The notes: generated from the sequence alone by a model not told the origin. DNA of 64,000 bases from Cryobacterium sp. HLT2-28 (GCF_004402495.1 NZ_SOFH01000009.1:1-64000); one strand, 5' to 3'; shown: positions 27,619 to 38,441, counted from the stretch's first letter. Numbers and translations: made by a program.

Positions 27619-28146
27619 CTAGCCCCCGGGCGGTGCGTCGACGGTCTTGGCCTTCACTTCGCCGGTGCGGAAGAATGCGAATGCCTTCGCGACCTTCTCG
27701 GGCGAGCCGGCGACGACGAGCGTGTCCCCGGGGAAGACCCGGAAGTCGTGGGCGGGCGCCGGGTTGGCGGACTCCCCGCGCACGACGGCGACGACCGTGA
27801 GGCCGGCGATGCCGCGATCGGCCGGGTTGCCGAGGGTCTGGCCGGCGATGTGGTCCTCGTAGTCGACGGTGAACCAGTCGATGCTGAGACCGGGGATCTG
27901 GTCGAGTGCGGTGAGCGACTCGGTGATCTGGGTGCCGCCGAGAAGCTCGGCGAGGGTGTGCGCCTCGTCCTCATTGAGCCGCAGGGACACCTTTGCCGCG
28001 TCGGGCCCGCCCTCGTCATCGGCGAACGTGATCAGGTCGCTGTGGCCTGAACGGTGGGCGATGACGCCGACCTTGCCACCGTCATCCGTGATGAAGGTGT
28101 GCAGCACACCGACTCCTGGGAGCTTGACCCGACGAACGTCAACCAT
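27619..28146 (-). CDS. antiporter regulatory subunit with TrkA-C domain
   Basis: A 175-residue soluble protein resembling KhtT/YhaT-type subunits. The N-terminal half (residues 1-70) has RVKLPGVGVLHTFITDDGGKVGVIAHRS. The C-terminal TrkA-C domain (about 90-165) has GLTVVAVVRGE and DFRVFPGDTLVVAGSPEKVAKA. Such subunits gate the partner antiporter in response to nucleotide or ion binding. Clear ATG start with AGGAG about nine bases upstream. First gene of the run towards guaA. Confidence 0.9.
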   Translation of the reverse strand: MVDVRRVKLPGVGVLHTFITDDGGKVGVIAHRSGHSDLITFADDEGGPDAAKVSLRLNEDEAHTLAELLGGTQITESLTALDQIPGLSIDWFTVDYEDHIAGQTLGNPADRGIAGLTVVAVVRGESANPAPAHDFRVFPGDTLVVAGSPEKVAKAFAFFRTGEVKAKTVDAPPGG

Positions 28147-28181
28147 GGTGAGGACTCCTGAGGCTTGTGGGCTGTCCGCCT

Positions 28182-28187
28182 AGTGTA
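28182..28187 (-). promoter_or_regulatory. possible -10 element for the antiporter operon
   Basis: Minus-strand TACACT lies 36 bases before the start codon. It fits a sigma-A -10 hexamer, but no good -35 is visible at the right distance. Confidence 0.35.
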
Positions 28188-28248
28188 CCGGAGCCGAATT
28201 GTGCGCCCACCGGATGCCTCCCTCCGCGCCCGGCTCGCGCCCCCGCCC

Positions 28249-28301
28249 GGCAACTGTTGCCGGGGCGGACGAGTGTTGCCCGCACACCGGCGACAGTTGT
28301 C
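28249..28301. repeat. intergenic inverted repeat (13-base arms, one mismatch)
   Basis: Bases 28251-28263 (caactgttgccgg) pair with 28287-28299 apart from one position. The left arm is also a near-complete palindrome by itself (ccggcaac t gttgccgg, 28247-28263). It lies between the glpD 3' end and the antiporter operon promoter. Same architecture as the elements at 6061, 38442 and 57893. Confidence 0.7.
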
Positions 28302-28340
28302 CGCTCCGGCATCACTTCTCTGCCGGCCGGCCGCCTCCCG

Positions 28341-30071
28341 CTACTTGGTCGCGACGATGTCCGGTGCCTCGAGTCGGGCGCGGTCGGCGGACTCGTCGTC
28401 AGGCTCCAGCTGCGACGCTCGCTCGGCGGCGACCCGCTTGAGGTAGTACGCCACCTCGCGTTCCTCCCGGTCGGTGTCCCAGCCGAGCACCTCGGCCATC
28501 AGCCGGGCCGCGACCGGCGCCGCCGAAACCCCGCGATCCCAGGCCTCGATCGAGATCCGGGTGCGCCGGGCGAGCACGTCCTCGAGGTGCAGGGCGCCCA
28601 TGTGGCTGGCGGCATAGACCACCTCGGCCTTGATGTAGTCGTCGGCTCCGGGCAGCGGATCGGCGAGCTCCGGTGTCGCCTTGATCAGGTCGAGCAGTTC
28701 GTCGGTGAGGGTGCCGTACCGGTTGAGCAGGTGCTCGATCCGCACGGTGTGCAGCCCGAACGCCTTGGCGATCCGGCCGCGTTTGTTCCACGCGGCCCGG
28801 TACCCCTCCGCGCCGAGCAGCGGGATCTCGTCGGTGGTCGAGGCCGGGATCCGCCCGTCGAGCGCATCGACGGCCGCATCGATCGCATCCTTCGCCATCA
28901 CGCGGTAGGTGGTCCACTTGCCGCCCGCGATCACGACCAGTCCGGGCACCGAGTGGCCGACGAGGTGCTCCCGCGACAGCTTCGAGGTGCTCTCTGATTC
29001 CCCGGCCAGGAGCGGGCGGAGGCCGGCGTAGACGCCTTCGACGTCTTCCCGGGTGAGCGGAACCCGCACGACGGCGTTGACGTGTTCGAGCAGGTAGTCG
29101 ATGTCGGCGGCGGTGGCCGCGGGGTGCGCCTTGTCCAGGTGCCAGTCGGTGTCGGTGGTGCCGATCAGCCAGTGCCGGCCCCACGGGATGACGAAGAGCA
29201 CGCTCTTCTCGGTGCGGAGCAGCAACCCCATCGCCGACTGGAACCGGTCGCGCGGCACGACGAGGTGGATCCCCTTCGACGCGCGCACCTTGAACGTGCC
29301 GCGTTCACCGACCATGCGCTGGGTGTCGTCCGTCCACACCCCGGTCGCGTTGACGACCTGCTTGGCGCGCACCTCGAAGCGTTCGCCGGTCTGCAGGTCG
29401 TGCGCGTGCACGCCGACCACCCGTTCGCCGACCTTGATGAAGCCTTCGACCCGCACCCGGCTGGCCGCGTGGGCGCCGTAGAACGAGGCCGTGCGCACGA
29501 GCGACGCCACGTAGAGGGCGTCGTCGACCTGGGCGTCATAGTAGGTGATACCGCCGACGATGGCGTCGGTGTTGAGGCTGGGCAGCAGCCCCTTGACCTG
29601 GCGCTTCGACAGGTGGCGGTGGTGCGGCACGCCGGGCGGGCGCCCGCCGGTGTAGGAGAAGATGTCGTAGAGCAACATGCCGGCGCCCACGTAGAACCGC
29701 TCGGTGACGCGCTTCTTGAGCGGGTAGAGGAACCGCACCGGCTTCACCAGGTGCGGCGCGATGCGCTGCAACAGGAGCCCCCGCTCGGTGAGCGCCTCCC
29801 GCACCAGCCGGAAGTCGAGTTGTTCCAGGTAACGGATGCCGCCGTGCACGAGTTTGGACGACCGGCTCGAGGTTCCGGAGGCCCAGTCCCGCGCCTCGAG
29901 GATGCCGACACTCAGCCCGCGGGTGACTGCGTCCAGGGCGCAGCCCGCGCCGACGATTCCCCCGCCGACCACGAGGATGTCCAACTCCTTGCCTTTCAGC
30001 CGCGCGAGCGCGGCTGCGCGTTCGTCAGGACCCAGCTTCGTGGACCGTGACACCGAGTTACCTGTGGCCAT
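28341..30071 (-). CDS. glpD: glycerol-3-phosphate dehydrogenase, FAD-dependent
   Basis: A 576-residue peripheral membrane flavoprotein that oxidises glycerol-3-phosphate to DHAP and feeds the quinone pool. The FAD motif is ILVVGGGIVGAGCALDAVTRG. SSRSSKLVHGGIRYLEQLD and the C-terminal DAO_C domain (AASHMGALHLEDVLARRTRI) are typical of GlpD. I chose the ATG at 30071 with GGGAG about seven bases upstream; the open frame extends further only as antisense of guaB3. It lies 40 bases after guaB3 on the same strand. Confidence 0.96.
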   Translation of the reverse strand: MATGNSVSRSTKLGPDERAAALARLKGKELDILVVGGGIVGAGCALDAVTRGLSVGILEARDWASGTSSRSSKLVHGGIRYLEQLDFRLVREALTERGLLLQRIAPHLVKPVRFLYPLKKRVTERFYVGAGMLLYDIFSYTGGRPPGVPHHRHLSKRQVKGLLPSLNTDAIVGGITYYDAQVDDALYVASLVRTASFYGAHAASRVRVEGFIKVGERVVGVHAHDLQTGERFEVRAKQVVNATGVWTDDTQRMVGERGTFKVRASKGIHLVVPRDRFQSAMGLLLRTEKSVLFVIPWGRHWLIGTTDTDWHLDKAHPAATAADIDYLLEHVNAVVRVPLTREDVEGVYAGLRPLLAGESESTSKLSREHLVGHSVPGLVVIAGGKWTTYRVMAKDAIDAAVDALDGRIPASTTDEIPLLGAEGYRAAWNKRGRIAKAFGLHTVRIEHLLNRYGTLTDELLDLIKATPELADPLPGADDYIKAEVVYAASHMGALHLEDVLARRTRISIEAWDRGVSAAPVAARLMAEVLGWDTDREEREVAYYLKRVAAERASQLEPDDESADRARLEAPDIVATK

Positions 30072-30111
30072 GTGCTCACTCCCATCTGGTGGTGTGTTGC
30101 TTACCTTGACG

Positions 30112-31230
30112 CTAGTTCGTTCGGTACGGCGCGACAACCACTTCGACGCGCTGGAATTCCTTGAGGTCCGAGTACCCGGTGGTCGCCATCGAACGGCGCA
30201 GAGCGCCGACGAGGTTGGCGGTGCCGTCGGCGATCGGGGTCGGACCGTAGAGGATGGTCTCGAGCGGGGCCAGGGCGCCCACCTCGACGCGCTTGCCGCG
30301 GGGCAGCTTCGAGTGGTGCACCTCGGGGCCCCAGTGGAAGCCGCCGCCCGGGGCATCCGTCGCCCGGGCCAGCGCCGTGCCGAGCATGACCGCGTCGGCG
30401 CCGCAGGCGATGGCCTTGACGATGTCGCCGGAGGTGTTCAGTCCGCCGTCGGCGATGACGTGCACGTAGCGGCCGCCGGACTCGTCCATGTAGTCCCGGC
30501 GGGCGCCGGCGACGTCGGCCACGGCGGTGGCCATGGGGGCGTGGATGCCGAGCGAGGCCCGGGTCGTGGAGGCGGCGCCGCCGCCGAAGCCGACGAGCAC
30601 GCCGGCCGCGCCGGTGCGCATCAGGTGGAGGGCCGCGGTGTACGTGGCCGCGCCGCCGACGATGACGGGCACGTCGAGCTCGTAGATGAACTTCTTGAGG
30701 TTGAGCGGCTCCTGGTTCTGGGAGACGTGCTCGGCGGACACCGTGGTGCCGCGGATGACGAACAGGTCGACTCCGGCGGCGACGACGGTTTCGTAGAGCT
30801 CCTGGGTGCGCTGGGGCGACAGGGCGCCGGCCACGGTGACGCCGGCTGCGCGGATCTGGGCCAGGCGCTCGGTGACGAGGGCGGGCTTGATCGGCTCGGC
30901 GTACATCTCCTGCATTCGCGAGGTCGCCCGGTCGGCGGGCAGGTCGCGGATCTCCGCGAGGAGCGGTTCAGGGTCGTCGTAGCGGGTCCACAGGCCCTCG
31001 AGGTCGAGCACGCCGACTCCGCCGAGCTGACCCATCATGATGGCCGTGGTCGGTGACACCACGGAGTCCATCGGCGCGGCGAGGAACGGGATGGAGAACT
31101 GGTAGGCGTCGATCGTCCAGTTGATCGAGACATCCTCCGGGTCGCGAGTGCGCCGGCTGGGCACAATCGCGATGTCGTCGAAGGCGTACACGCGGCGAGC
31201 GCGCTTGGAGCGGCCGATCTCGATTTCCAT
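30112..31230 (-). CDS. guaB3: GuaB3-family IMP dehydrogenase-related protein
   Basis: A 372-residue TIM-barrel protein with no CBS domains. FDDIAIVPSRRTRDPEDVS and IPFLAAPMDSVVSPTTA align with IMPDH. The phosphate-binding IADGGLNTSGDIVKAIACGADAV is intact. At the catalytic loop, where GuaB has GSICTTR, this protein has RGTTVSAEHVSQ, so the nucleophilic Cys is replaced. That is usual for actinobacterial GuaB3, whose physiological role is debated. GuaB itself is encoded 1.3 kb away. Confidence 0.93.
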   Translation of the reverse strand: MEIEIGRSKRARRVYAFDDIAIVPSRRTRDPEDVSINWTIDAYQFSIPFLAAPMDSVVSPTTAIMMGQLGGVGVLDLEGLWTRYDDPEPLLAEIRDLPADRATSRMQEMYAEPIKPALVTERLAQIRAAGVTVAGALSPQRTQELYETVVAAGVDLFVIRGTTVSAEHVSQNQEPLNLKKFIYELDVPVIVGGAATYTAALHLMRTGAAGVLVGFGGGAASTTRASLGIHAPMATAVADVAGARRDYMDESGGRYVHVIADGGLNTSGDIVKAIACGADAVMLGTALARATDAPGGGFHWGPEVHHSKLPRGKRVEVGALAPLETILYGPTPIADGTANLVGALRRSMATTGYSDLKEFQRVEVVVAPYRTN

Positions 31231-31342
31231 GGTCCCAGTTTAGGTGCCGCCCGCCGACACCGCCCACCTGGCACCGGGAGCGACTGAGGGCAGGTCGGCC
31301 GGCACCCTCGACGGCGCCGGCCGGAGGGTGCATCCTGAGGGC

Positions 31343-32485
31343 ATGGACGTGACCGCCGAACCACTGACCCTGTTGCGCGAACGCACGAGCATGAAATGGC
31401 GCACCTACCCGGGCGACGTCCTGCCGCTGTTCATCGCCGAGATGGATTACCCGCTCGCCGAGCCGATCGCGGACGCCCTGCACGACGCCGTGCGCCGCAG
31501 CGACACCGGCTACGCTGCCCCGGCCAATGACCTCGGCGAGGCGTTCGCCGGATTCGCCGGAAACCGGTGGGGCTGGCGGGTCGACCCTGACCAGGTGGCC
31601 AGCACGACGGATGTCAGCGTCGCCATCGTCGAGACGCTGCGGGGCTTGATCCTCCCGGGCGACCGGGTCGTGATCACTCCCCCGGTCTACCCGCCGTTCT
31701 TCGACCTGGTCGCCGAGGCGGGCGGGCGGGTGGAGCCGGTGCCGCTCCTGCACGGCCAGACCGGCTGGACGCTCGACCTCGACGCGCTCGAGCGGGCCTT
31801 CCTGGGCGGCACCCGCTTCATCCTGCTCTGCAACCCGCACAACCCGATCGGGCATCCGCACGGCATCGAAGACCTCACCGCCCTGGCCGAACTGGCCGCC
31901 CGCCACGGCGTCACCGTGGTCAGCGACGAGGTGCACGCGCCGCTCACCCAGGCCGGGGCCGCGTTCACGCCCTACCTGACGGTGTCGCCGGAGGCGGCGG
32001 AGCACGGCGTGTGCCTCACCTCCGCGAGCAAGGCCTGGAACCTCGCCGGGCTCAAATGCGCCCTCATCGTCACCGCGTCAGAGCGGATGCGCCGGGTCGT
32101 CACCGCCCTGCCGCAGGAGGTGTCCTGGCGCACGAGCCAGTTCGGCCTGATCGCCGGGGTCGCGGCGTACCGGCACGGGCAGCCGTGGCTCGACGGGGTG
32201 CTCGCCGCGCTGGACGCCAATCGCGGCCTGCTCGGCGACCTGCTCGACGCGCAGCTGCCCGGCGTGCCCTATTCCCCGCCCGACGCGGGCTTTCTGGCCT
32301 GGCTCGACCTTCGCAGCCTCGGCTGGGGCGACGACCCGTCGGTCGCCGCCCTGGAGCGTGCGAAGGTGGCGCTCAGCCCCGGCCCGATGTTCGGCACTCC
32401 CGGGCAGGGCTTCGCCCGCCTCAACTTCGCCTGCTCGCCCGAGGTGCTCTCCGAGGCGATCTCGCGCCTGGCCGCCGCGATCTGA
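31343..32485 (+). CDS. MalY/PatB-family PLP-dependent C-S lyase (aminotransferase fold I)
   Basis: A 380-residue fold-type I PLP enzyme, likely a cystathionine beta-lyase. Family features: MKWRTYPGDVLPLFIAEMDY, the PLP-contacting CNPHNPIG, VVSDEVHAPL, and the Schiff-base Lys in SASKAWNLAGLK. The C-terminal small domain has FARLNFACS for carboxylate binding. The ATG at 31343 has GAGG just upstream. It is a lone plus-strand gene between guaB3 and guaB, both minus, and ends one base before a tandem repeat. Confidence 0.92.
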   Translation: MDVTAEPLTLLRERTSMKWRTYPGDVLPLFIAEMDYPLAEPIADALHDAVRRSDTGYAAPANDLGEAFAGFAGNRWGWRVDPDQVASTTDVSVAIVETLRGLILPGDRVVITPPVYPPFFDLVAEAGGRVEPVPLLHGQTGWTLDLDALERAFLGGTRFILLCNPHNPIGHPHGIEDLTALAELAARHGVTVVSDEVHAPLTQAGAAFTPYLTVSPEAAEHGVCLTSASKAWNLAGLKCALIVTASERMRRVVTALPQEVSWRTSQFGLIAGVAAYRHGQPWLDGVLAALDANRGLLGDLLDAQLPGVPYSPPDAGFLAWLDLRSLGWGDDPSVAALERAKVALSPGPMFGTPGQGFARLNFACSPEVLSEAISRLAAAI

Positions 32486-34090
<1,605 letters not shown>

Positions 34091-34297
34091 TCATCAATGT
34101 TAAGCGAGATTGCCCCCCGCGCATTCCGGCGGGATTAAACAGCGCGACTCGCCGAACCCGCCGAACGAAATCGTCGTCTGGGGGAACATTGCCGAAACAT
34201 ATGAGACATAATCGGCACGTACTGTCGACAATGATGTTGGCAGGTGAGACCCGGGGCAGGCTCGGTGACAGACCCAGCATGCCGCCATGGAGGTGCA

Positions 34298-35614
34298 GTG
34301 AATTCCACTGAAGCTGTTCGCAGATACTCACCCAGGATGCTGGTGATCTTCCTCGGTCTGCTCTTCGCAGCCCTGACGATGTCCACATTCTCCACGCTGT
34401 CGGCAAGCCCGGCGCACGCGGACGAGGTCGGCACCGACCAGTACGACTACGTGCTGGCCGGGAACGTCCAGTTCAATCAGAAGCCGCTGGACGGCGTGCT
34501 GATCACGGTCAAGGGCTCCGGCTACGAGGCCGAGGTCAAGACCGGCGTCGACGGCAAGTGGAAGGTCGGCGTCCCTGAGAAGGCCACCTACACGGTCAGT
34601 CTCGACGAGAAGACCCTGCCCAAGGGCGTCATCGTCGCCAAGGGCGGCAGCGTCATCAAGGCCGAGTTCGGACTCACCAAGGTGAAGTCGGTGAACTTCT
34701 TCCTCGGCGAGGGCACCCGGGTCACGGTCAGCTTCTTCGACCAGTTCCTCAACCGGTTCGTGAACGGAATCAACTTCGGGCTCCTGCTCGCCCTGGCGGC
34801 CATCGGCCTGTCCCTGATCTTCGGGACCACCGGGCTGAGCAACTTCGCCCACGCGGAGATGATCACCTTCGGCGCGCTGATGACCCTGGCCTTCTCGGTC
34901 ACACTGGGGCTGCCGGTCTGGCTCGCCATCATCATCGCGCTCGTGCTCAGTGCCGGCCTCGGCTGGAGCCTCGACGCGGTGATCTGGAAGCCGCTGCGCC
35001 GCAAGGGAGTGGGCCTGATCCCGCTGATGATCGTCAGCATCGGTCTGTCGCTCGCCCTGCGTTACGTCTTCCAGTTCTTCGTCGGCGGCGGCACCAGCCA
35101 GCTGCCCGGTTCAGGCCTGGCCGACCTGCAGTTCGGCCCGGTCCGGCTGTCCCTGATCGACCTGGGGAGCATGGGCATCAGCATCGTGGTGCTGCTCGCC
35201 GTCTCCTACTTCCTGCTGCGCACCCGCATCGGCAAGGCCACCCGTGCCGTGTCGGACAACCCCAGCCTCGCCTCCGCGAGCGGGATCGACGTGGACGGCG
35301 TCATCCGCATCGTCTGGGTCGTCGGCGGCGCCCTGGCCGGCCTCAGCGGCATCCTCTGGGCCTACTTCCGCCCCGGCGTCAGCTGGGACATGGGCTTCCA
35401 GATCCTGCTGCTCGTGTTCGCGGCCACCACGCTCGGCGGCCTGGGCACGGCCTTCGGCGCCCTGGTCGGCTCGATGATCGTCGGCCTCTTCGTCGAACTG
35501 TCGACGCTGTGGCTTCCCTCCGACCTGAAATACGTCGGTGCACTCGTTGTGCTGATCCTGGTGCTGCTGCTTCGGCCGCAAGGCATCCTGGGTCGCAAAG
35601 AAAGAATTGGCTAG
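34298..35614 (+). CDS. livH: LivH-type permease with secreted N-terminal beta-sandwich domain
   Basis: 438 residues. A signal peptide (1-41, cut after AHA) precedes a carboxypeptidase-regulatory/Ig-like domain (about 50-135; YVLAGNVQFNQKPLDGVLITVKG style repeats of short strands) and then a LivH permease of eight or so helices (NGINFGLLLALAAIGLSLIFG, GLSNFAHAEMITFGA). Usual LivH is about 290-310 residues, so about 130 are extra. The GTG start has GGAGG four bases upstream. First gene of livHMGF; LivK lies downstream on the opposite strand. Confidence 0.9.
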   Translation: MNSTEAVRRYSPRMLVIFLGLLFAALTMSTFSTLSASPAHADEVGTDQYDYVLAGNVQFNQKPLDGVLITVKGSGYEAEVKTGVDGKWKVGVPEKATYTVSLDEKTLPKGVIVAKGGSVIKAEFGLTKVKSVNFFLGEGTRVTVSFFDQFLNRFVNGINFGLLLALAAIGLSLIFGTTGLSNFAHAEMITFGALMTLAFSVTLGLPVWLAIIIALVLSAGLGWSLDAVIWKPLRRKGVGLIPLMIVSIGLSLALRYVFQFFVGGGTSQLPGSGLADLQFGPVRLSLIDLGSMGISIVVLLAVSYFLLRTRIGKATRAVSDNPSLASASGIDVDGVIRIVWVVGGALAGLSGILWAYFRPGVSWDMGFQILLLVFAATTLGGLGTAFGALVGSMIVGLFVELSTLWLPSDLKYVGALVVLILVLLLRPQGILGRKERIG

Positions 35615-35625
35615 AAGGGCATCCG

Positions 35626-36609
35626 ATGATCGACTGGGGAGCAATCTTTAGCAACGCGGCCGTCGAGCTGATCAGCCCGACCACCGCCGCCTACGCCCTT
35701 GCGGCGCTCGGGCTGGCGGTCCACTTCGGCTACACCGGCCTGCTCAACTTCGGCCAGGCCGGCTTCATGGCCCTCGGCGCCTACGGGTACGCGATCTCCA
35801 TCCTCAGCTTCGGCTTCCCCGTCTGGGGCGCCGTGCTGGTGGGGATCGGGGCATCCGTGGTCTTCGCCCTTGTCCTGGGCATCCCGACCCTGCGCCTGCG
35901 CGCGGACTATCTCGCGATCGTCACGATCGCCGCCGCCGAGATCGTGCGGCTGCTGTTCACGACGAACACGTTCGAGCCGCTGACCGGTTCGGCGAACGGC
36001 CTGAGCGGGTACAAAGGCGGCTTCGCCGCACTGAACCCGATCCCACCGGGGAGCTACGGCTTCGGGCCGTTCGAATACAACGCCTACGACTGGTGGCTGC
36101 GCATCGTGGCCTGGACGATCGTGGTGCTGGCCTGCCTGTTCACCTGGCAGATCATGCGCAGCCCGTGGGGCCGGGTGATCAAGGGCATCCGTGAAGACGA
36201 GGATGCCGTGCGCGCCCTGGGCAAGAACGTCTACTCCTACAAGATGCAGTCCCTGGTTCTCGGTGGCGTGTTCGGCACGATCGCCGGGATGATCTTCGTG
36301 CTTCCCCGAGCGGTGGTCCCGTCGAACTACCAGACGTCGCTCACATTCTTCATCTACGCCATCCTCCTGCTCGGCGGCGCGGCCACGATTCTCGGCCCGG
36401 TCATCGGCTCGATGATCTTCTGGGTGCTGCTCTCGTTCTTCTCGGGTTTCATCGCCCGGGCCGTCGAGGCCGGCTGGCTGCCGTTCATGACCAGCATCCA
36501 GGCCGGACAGTTGCGCTTCATCCTGGTGGGTGTCGCGATCATGCTCATAGTCATCTTCAGACCGCAGGGCATCTTCGGAAACAAGAAGGAGTTGGCCTTT
36601 GTCAAGTAA
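35626..36609 (+). CDS. livM: branched-chain amino acid ABC transporter permease LivM
   Basis: A 327-residue membrane permease with about nine helices. GYTGLLNFGQAGFMALGAYGY is the LivM/LivH signature, GLSGYKGGF follows, and SPWGRVIKGIREDEDAVRALGKNV is the EAA-like coupling loop that contacts the ATPases. Pairs with LivH in the membrane. The ATG at 35626 lies 12 bases after livH with AAGGG upstream. It ends inside the start of livG. Confidence 0.95.
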   Translation: MIDWGAIFSNAAVELISPTTAAYALAALGLAVHFGYTGLLNFGQAGFMALGAYGYAISILSFGFPVWGAVLVGIGASVVFALVLGIPTLRLRADYLAIVTIAAAEIVRLLFTTNTFEPLTGSANGLSGYKGGFAALNPIPPGSYGFGPFEYNAYDWWLRIVAWTIVVLACLFTWQIMRSPWGRVIKGIREDEDAVRALGKNVYSYKMQSLVLGGVFGTIAGMIFVLPRAVVPSNYQTSLTFFIYAILLLGGAATILGPVIGSMIFWVLLSFFSGFIARAVEAGWLPFMTSIQAGQLRFILVGVAIMLIVIFRPQGIFGNKKELAFVK

Positions 36610-37522
36610 TCCAGTTCCCAGCAGCAAGCCGGTCAAGTCGATCGACCTGCACATCGGCGAGGCCGAACCCGGGTGCAAGAAGCGCGACCCGATCCTGATC
36701 GCGGACGGCGTGAGCCGCACCTTCGGCGGGCTCAAGGCCGTCGACGTCGACCACGTGGAGATCCCCCGCGGCGCCATCACCGCCCTGATCGGGCCGAACG
36801 GCGCCGGCAAGACCACGCTGTTCAACCTGTTGACCGGCTTCGACAAGCCCGACACCGGGTCGTGGACCTTCGAGGGCCGGTCCCTGTCCGGGATGCCGGC
36901 GTTCAAGGTGGCCCGGATGGGCCAGGTGCGCACATTCCAGCTCACCAAGGCGCTCGGCCTGCTCACCGTGATGGACAACATGCTCCTCGGGGCGAAGGGG
37001 CAGTCCGGCGAGAACCTGTTCCGGGCGATGCTCCCGTTCTTCTGGCGCAAACAGGAGGAGGACAACAAGGCCAGGGCCATCGACATCCTCACCCGGTTCA
37101 AGCTGGACACCAAGAAGGACGACTACGCCGCCAGCCTGTCCGGCGGGCAGCGCAAGCTCCTCGAAATGGCTCGCGCCCTGATGAGCGAGCCGACCCTGGT
37201 CATGCTCGACGAACCGATGGCCGGTGTGAACCCGGCGCTGACCCAGTCGCTGCTCGACCACATCCTCAACCTGAAGACCCAGGGCATGAGCGTGCTCTTC
37301 GTCGAACACGATATGCACATGGTGCGCCACATCGCCGACTGGGTCATCGTGATGGCCGAGGGCAGGGTGGTCGCCGAAGGCGACCCGCACGAGGTCATGC
37401 GCAACCCCGCCGTAATCGACGCCTACCTGGGCCAGCACCACGATGAAGACCTCGGCGCGGATCCCTCCGCCGAGAAGGAACACGTCGTAGCGATCAAGGA
37501 GCTGCTCGATGACGAACTCTAG
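36599..37522 (+). CDS. livG: branched-chain amino acid ABC transporter ATPase LivG
   Basis: A 307-residue ATPase subunit. Walker A GPNGAGKTTLFNLL, signature LSGGQRKLLEMARAL, Walker B LVMLDEPMAG, H-loop VLFVEHDMHMV. N-terminal 35 residues are a Ser/Pro/Lys-rich extension beyond typical LivG. Starts at a TTG that overlaps the livM stop by 11 bases; AAGGAG lies at the right distance, supporting the TTG. Its 3' end overlaps livF by 14 bases. Confidence 0.95.
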   Translation: MSSNPVPSSKPVKSIDLHIGEAEPGCKKRDPILIADGVSRTFGGLKAVDVDHVEIPRGAITALIGPNGAGKTTLFNLLTGFDKPDTGSWTFEGRSLSGMPAFKVARMGQVRTFQLTKALGLLTVMDNMLLGAKGQSGENLFRAMLPFFWRKQEEDNKARAIDILTRFKLDTKKDDYAASLSGGQRKLLEMARALMSEPTLVMLDEPMAGVNPALTQSLLDHILNLKTQGMSVLFVEHDMHMVRHIADWVIVMAEGRVVAEGDPHEVMRNPAVIDAYLGQHHDEDLGADPSAEKEHVVAIKELLDDEL

Positions 37523-38285
37523 CCCGACCACAGCCCCGGCACCCTCACCCGCGCAGACGGGCGTGCCCGTCGTCGACGTGAAGACGGTCACGGCCGGCTA
37601 CCTGCCCGGGGTGAACATCCTCAACGCCTGCTCGCTGACCGCCTACGACGGCGAGCTGATCGGCATCATCGGCCCGAACGGCGCCGGCAAGTCGACGCTG
37701 CTCAAGTCGATTTTCGGCCAGGTGAAGGTGCGCGAGGGTGAGATCCTGCTCCGCGGGGAGAACATCACCAACCTCAAGGCGAACAAGCTGGTCTCCAAGG
37801 GTGTCGGCTTCGTCCCGCAGACGAACAACGTCTTCCCCACGCTCACCATCCAGGAGAACCTGGAGATGGGCATGTTCCAGAAGCCGAAGGGCCTCGCTGA
37901 GCGCCTCGAGTTCGTCACCGAGATCTTCCCCGAGCTGAAGAAGCGCCTGCAGCAGCGGGCCGGGTCGCTTTCGGGCGGTGAACGGCAGATGGTCGCCATG
38001 TCGCGGGCGCTGATGATGGGTCCGCACGTGCTGCTGCTCGACGAGCCGAGCGCCGGGCTGTCCCCGGTGCGGCAGGACGAGGCGTTCCTGCGGGTCAAGG
38101 AGATCAACAAGGCCGGCGTGACCACCATCATGGTCGAACAGAACGCGCGCCGCTGCCTGCAGATCTGCGACCGCGGCTACGTGCTCGACCAGGGTCGGGA
38201 CGCGTACACGGGAACCGGCCGTGAGCTGCTGAACGACCCCAAGGTGATCGGCCTGTACCTGGGCACCCTCGGCCAGGACGACTAG
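37509..38285 (+). CDS. livF: branched-chain amino acid ABC transporter ATPase LivF
   Basis: A 258-residue second ATPase of the transporter. Walker A GPNGAGKSTLLKSI, signature LSGGERQMVAMSRAL, Walker B VLLLDEPSAGLSP, H-loop MVEQNARRCLQI. N-terminal 20 residues are Pro/Thr/Ala-rich. ATG start inside the livG end suggests coupling. A strong hairpin follows the stop and ends the operon. Confidence 0.95.
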   Translation: MTNSSPTTAPAPSPAQTGVPVVDVKTVTAGYLPGVNILNACSLTAYDGELIGIIGPNGAGKSTLLKSIFGQVKVREGEILLRGENITNLKANKLVSKGVGFVPQTNNVFPTLTIQENLEMGMFQKPKGLAERLEFVTEIFPELKKRLQQRAGSLSGGERQMVAMSRALMMGPHVLLLDEPSAGLSPVRQDEAFLRVKEINKAGVTTIMVEQNARRCLQICDRGYVLDQGRDAYTGTGRELLNDPKVIGLYLGTLGQDD

Positions 38286-38311
38286 CCTCCCGGAACCCGC
38301 CAGTCGGGCAC

Positions 38312-38349
38312 AGAAGCGGCGCCGGAGGACATCCTCGGGCGCCGCTTCT
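38312..38349 (+). terminator. hairpin terminator of the liv operon
   Basis: Twelve-base perfect outer stem (agaagcggcgcc, 38312-38323, with 38338-38349), then an inner gagg/cctc stem after one mismatch. It starts 27 bases past the livF stop. Confidence 0.85.
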
Positions 38350-38441
38350 CTGTGTGCCCGCCGCCCTCGTTCCCACCCCGGAGCCCCCGCCCCGCGTTCC
38401 CACCCCGGAGCCCCCGCCCCGCGCTTCCCCGACCAGCAGGT

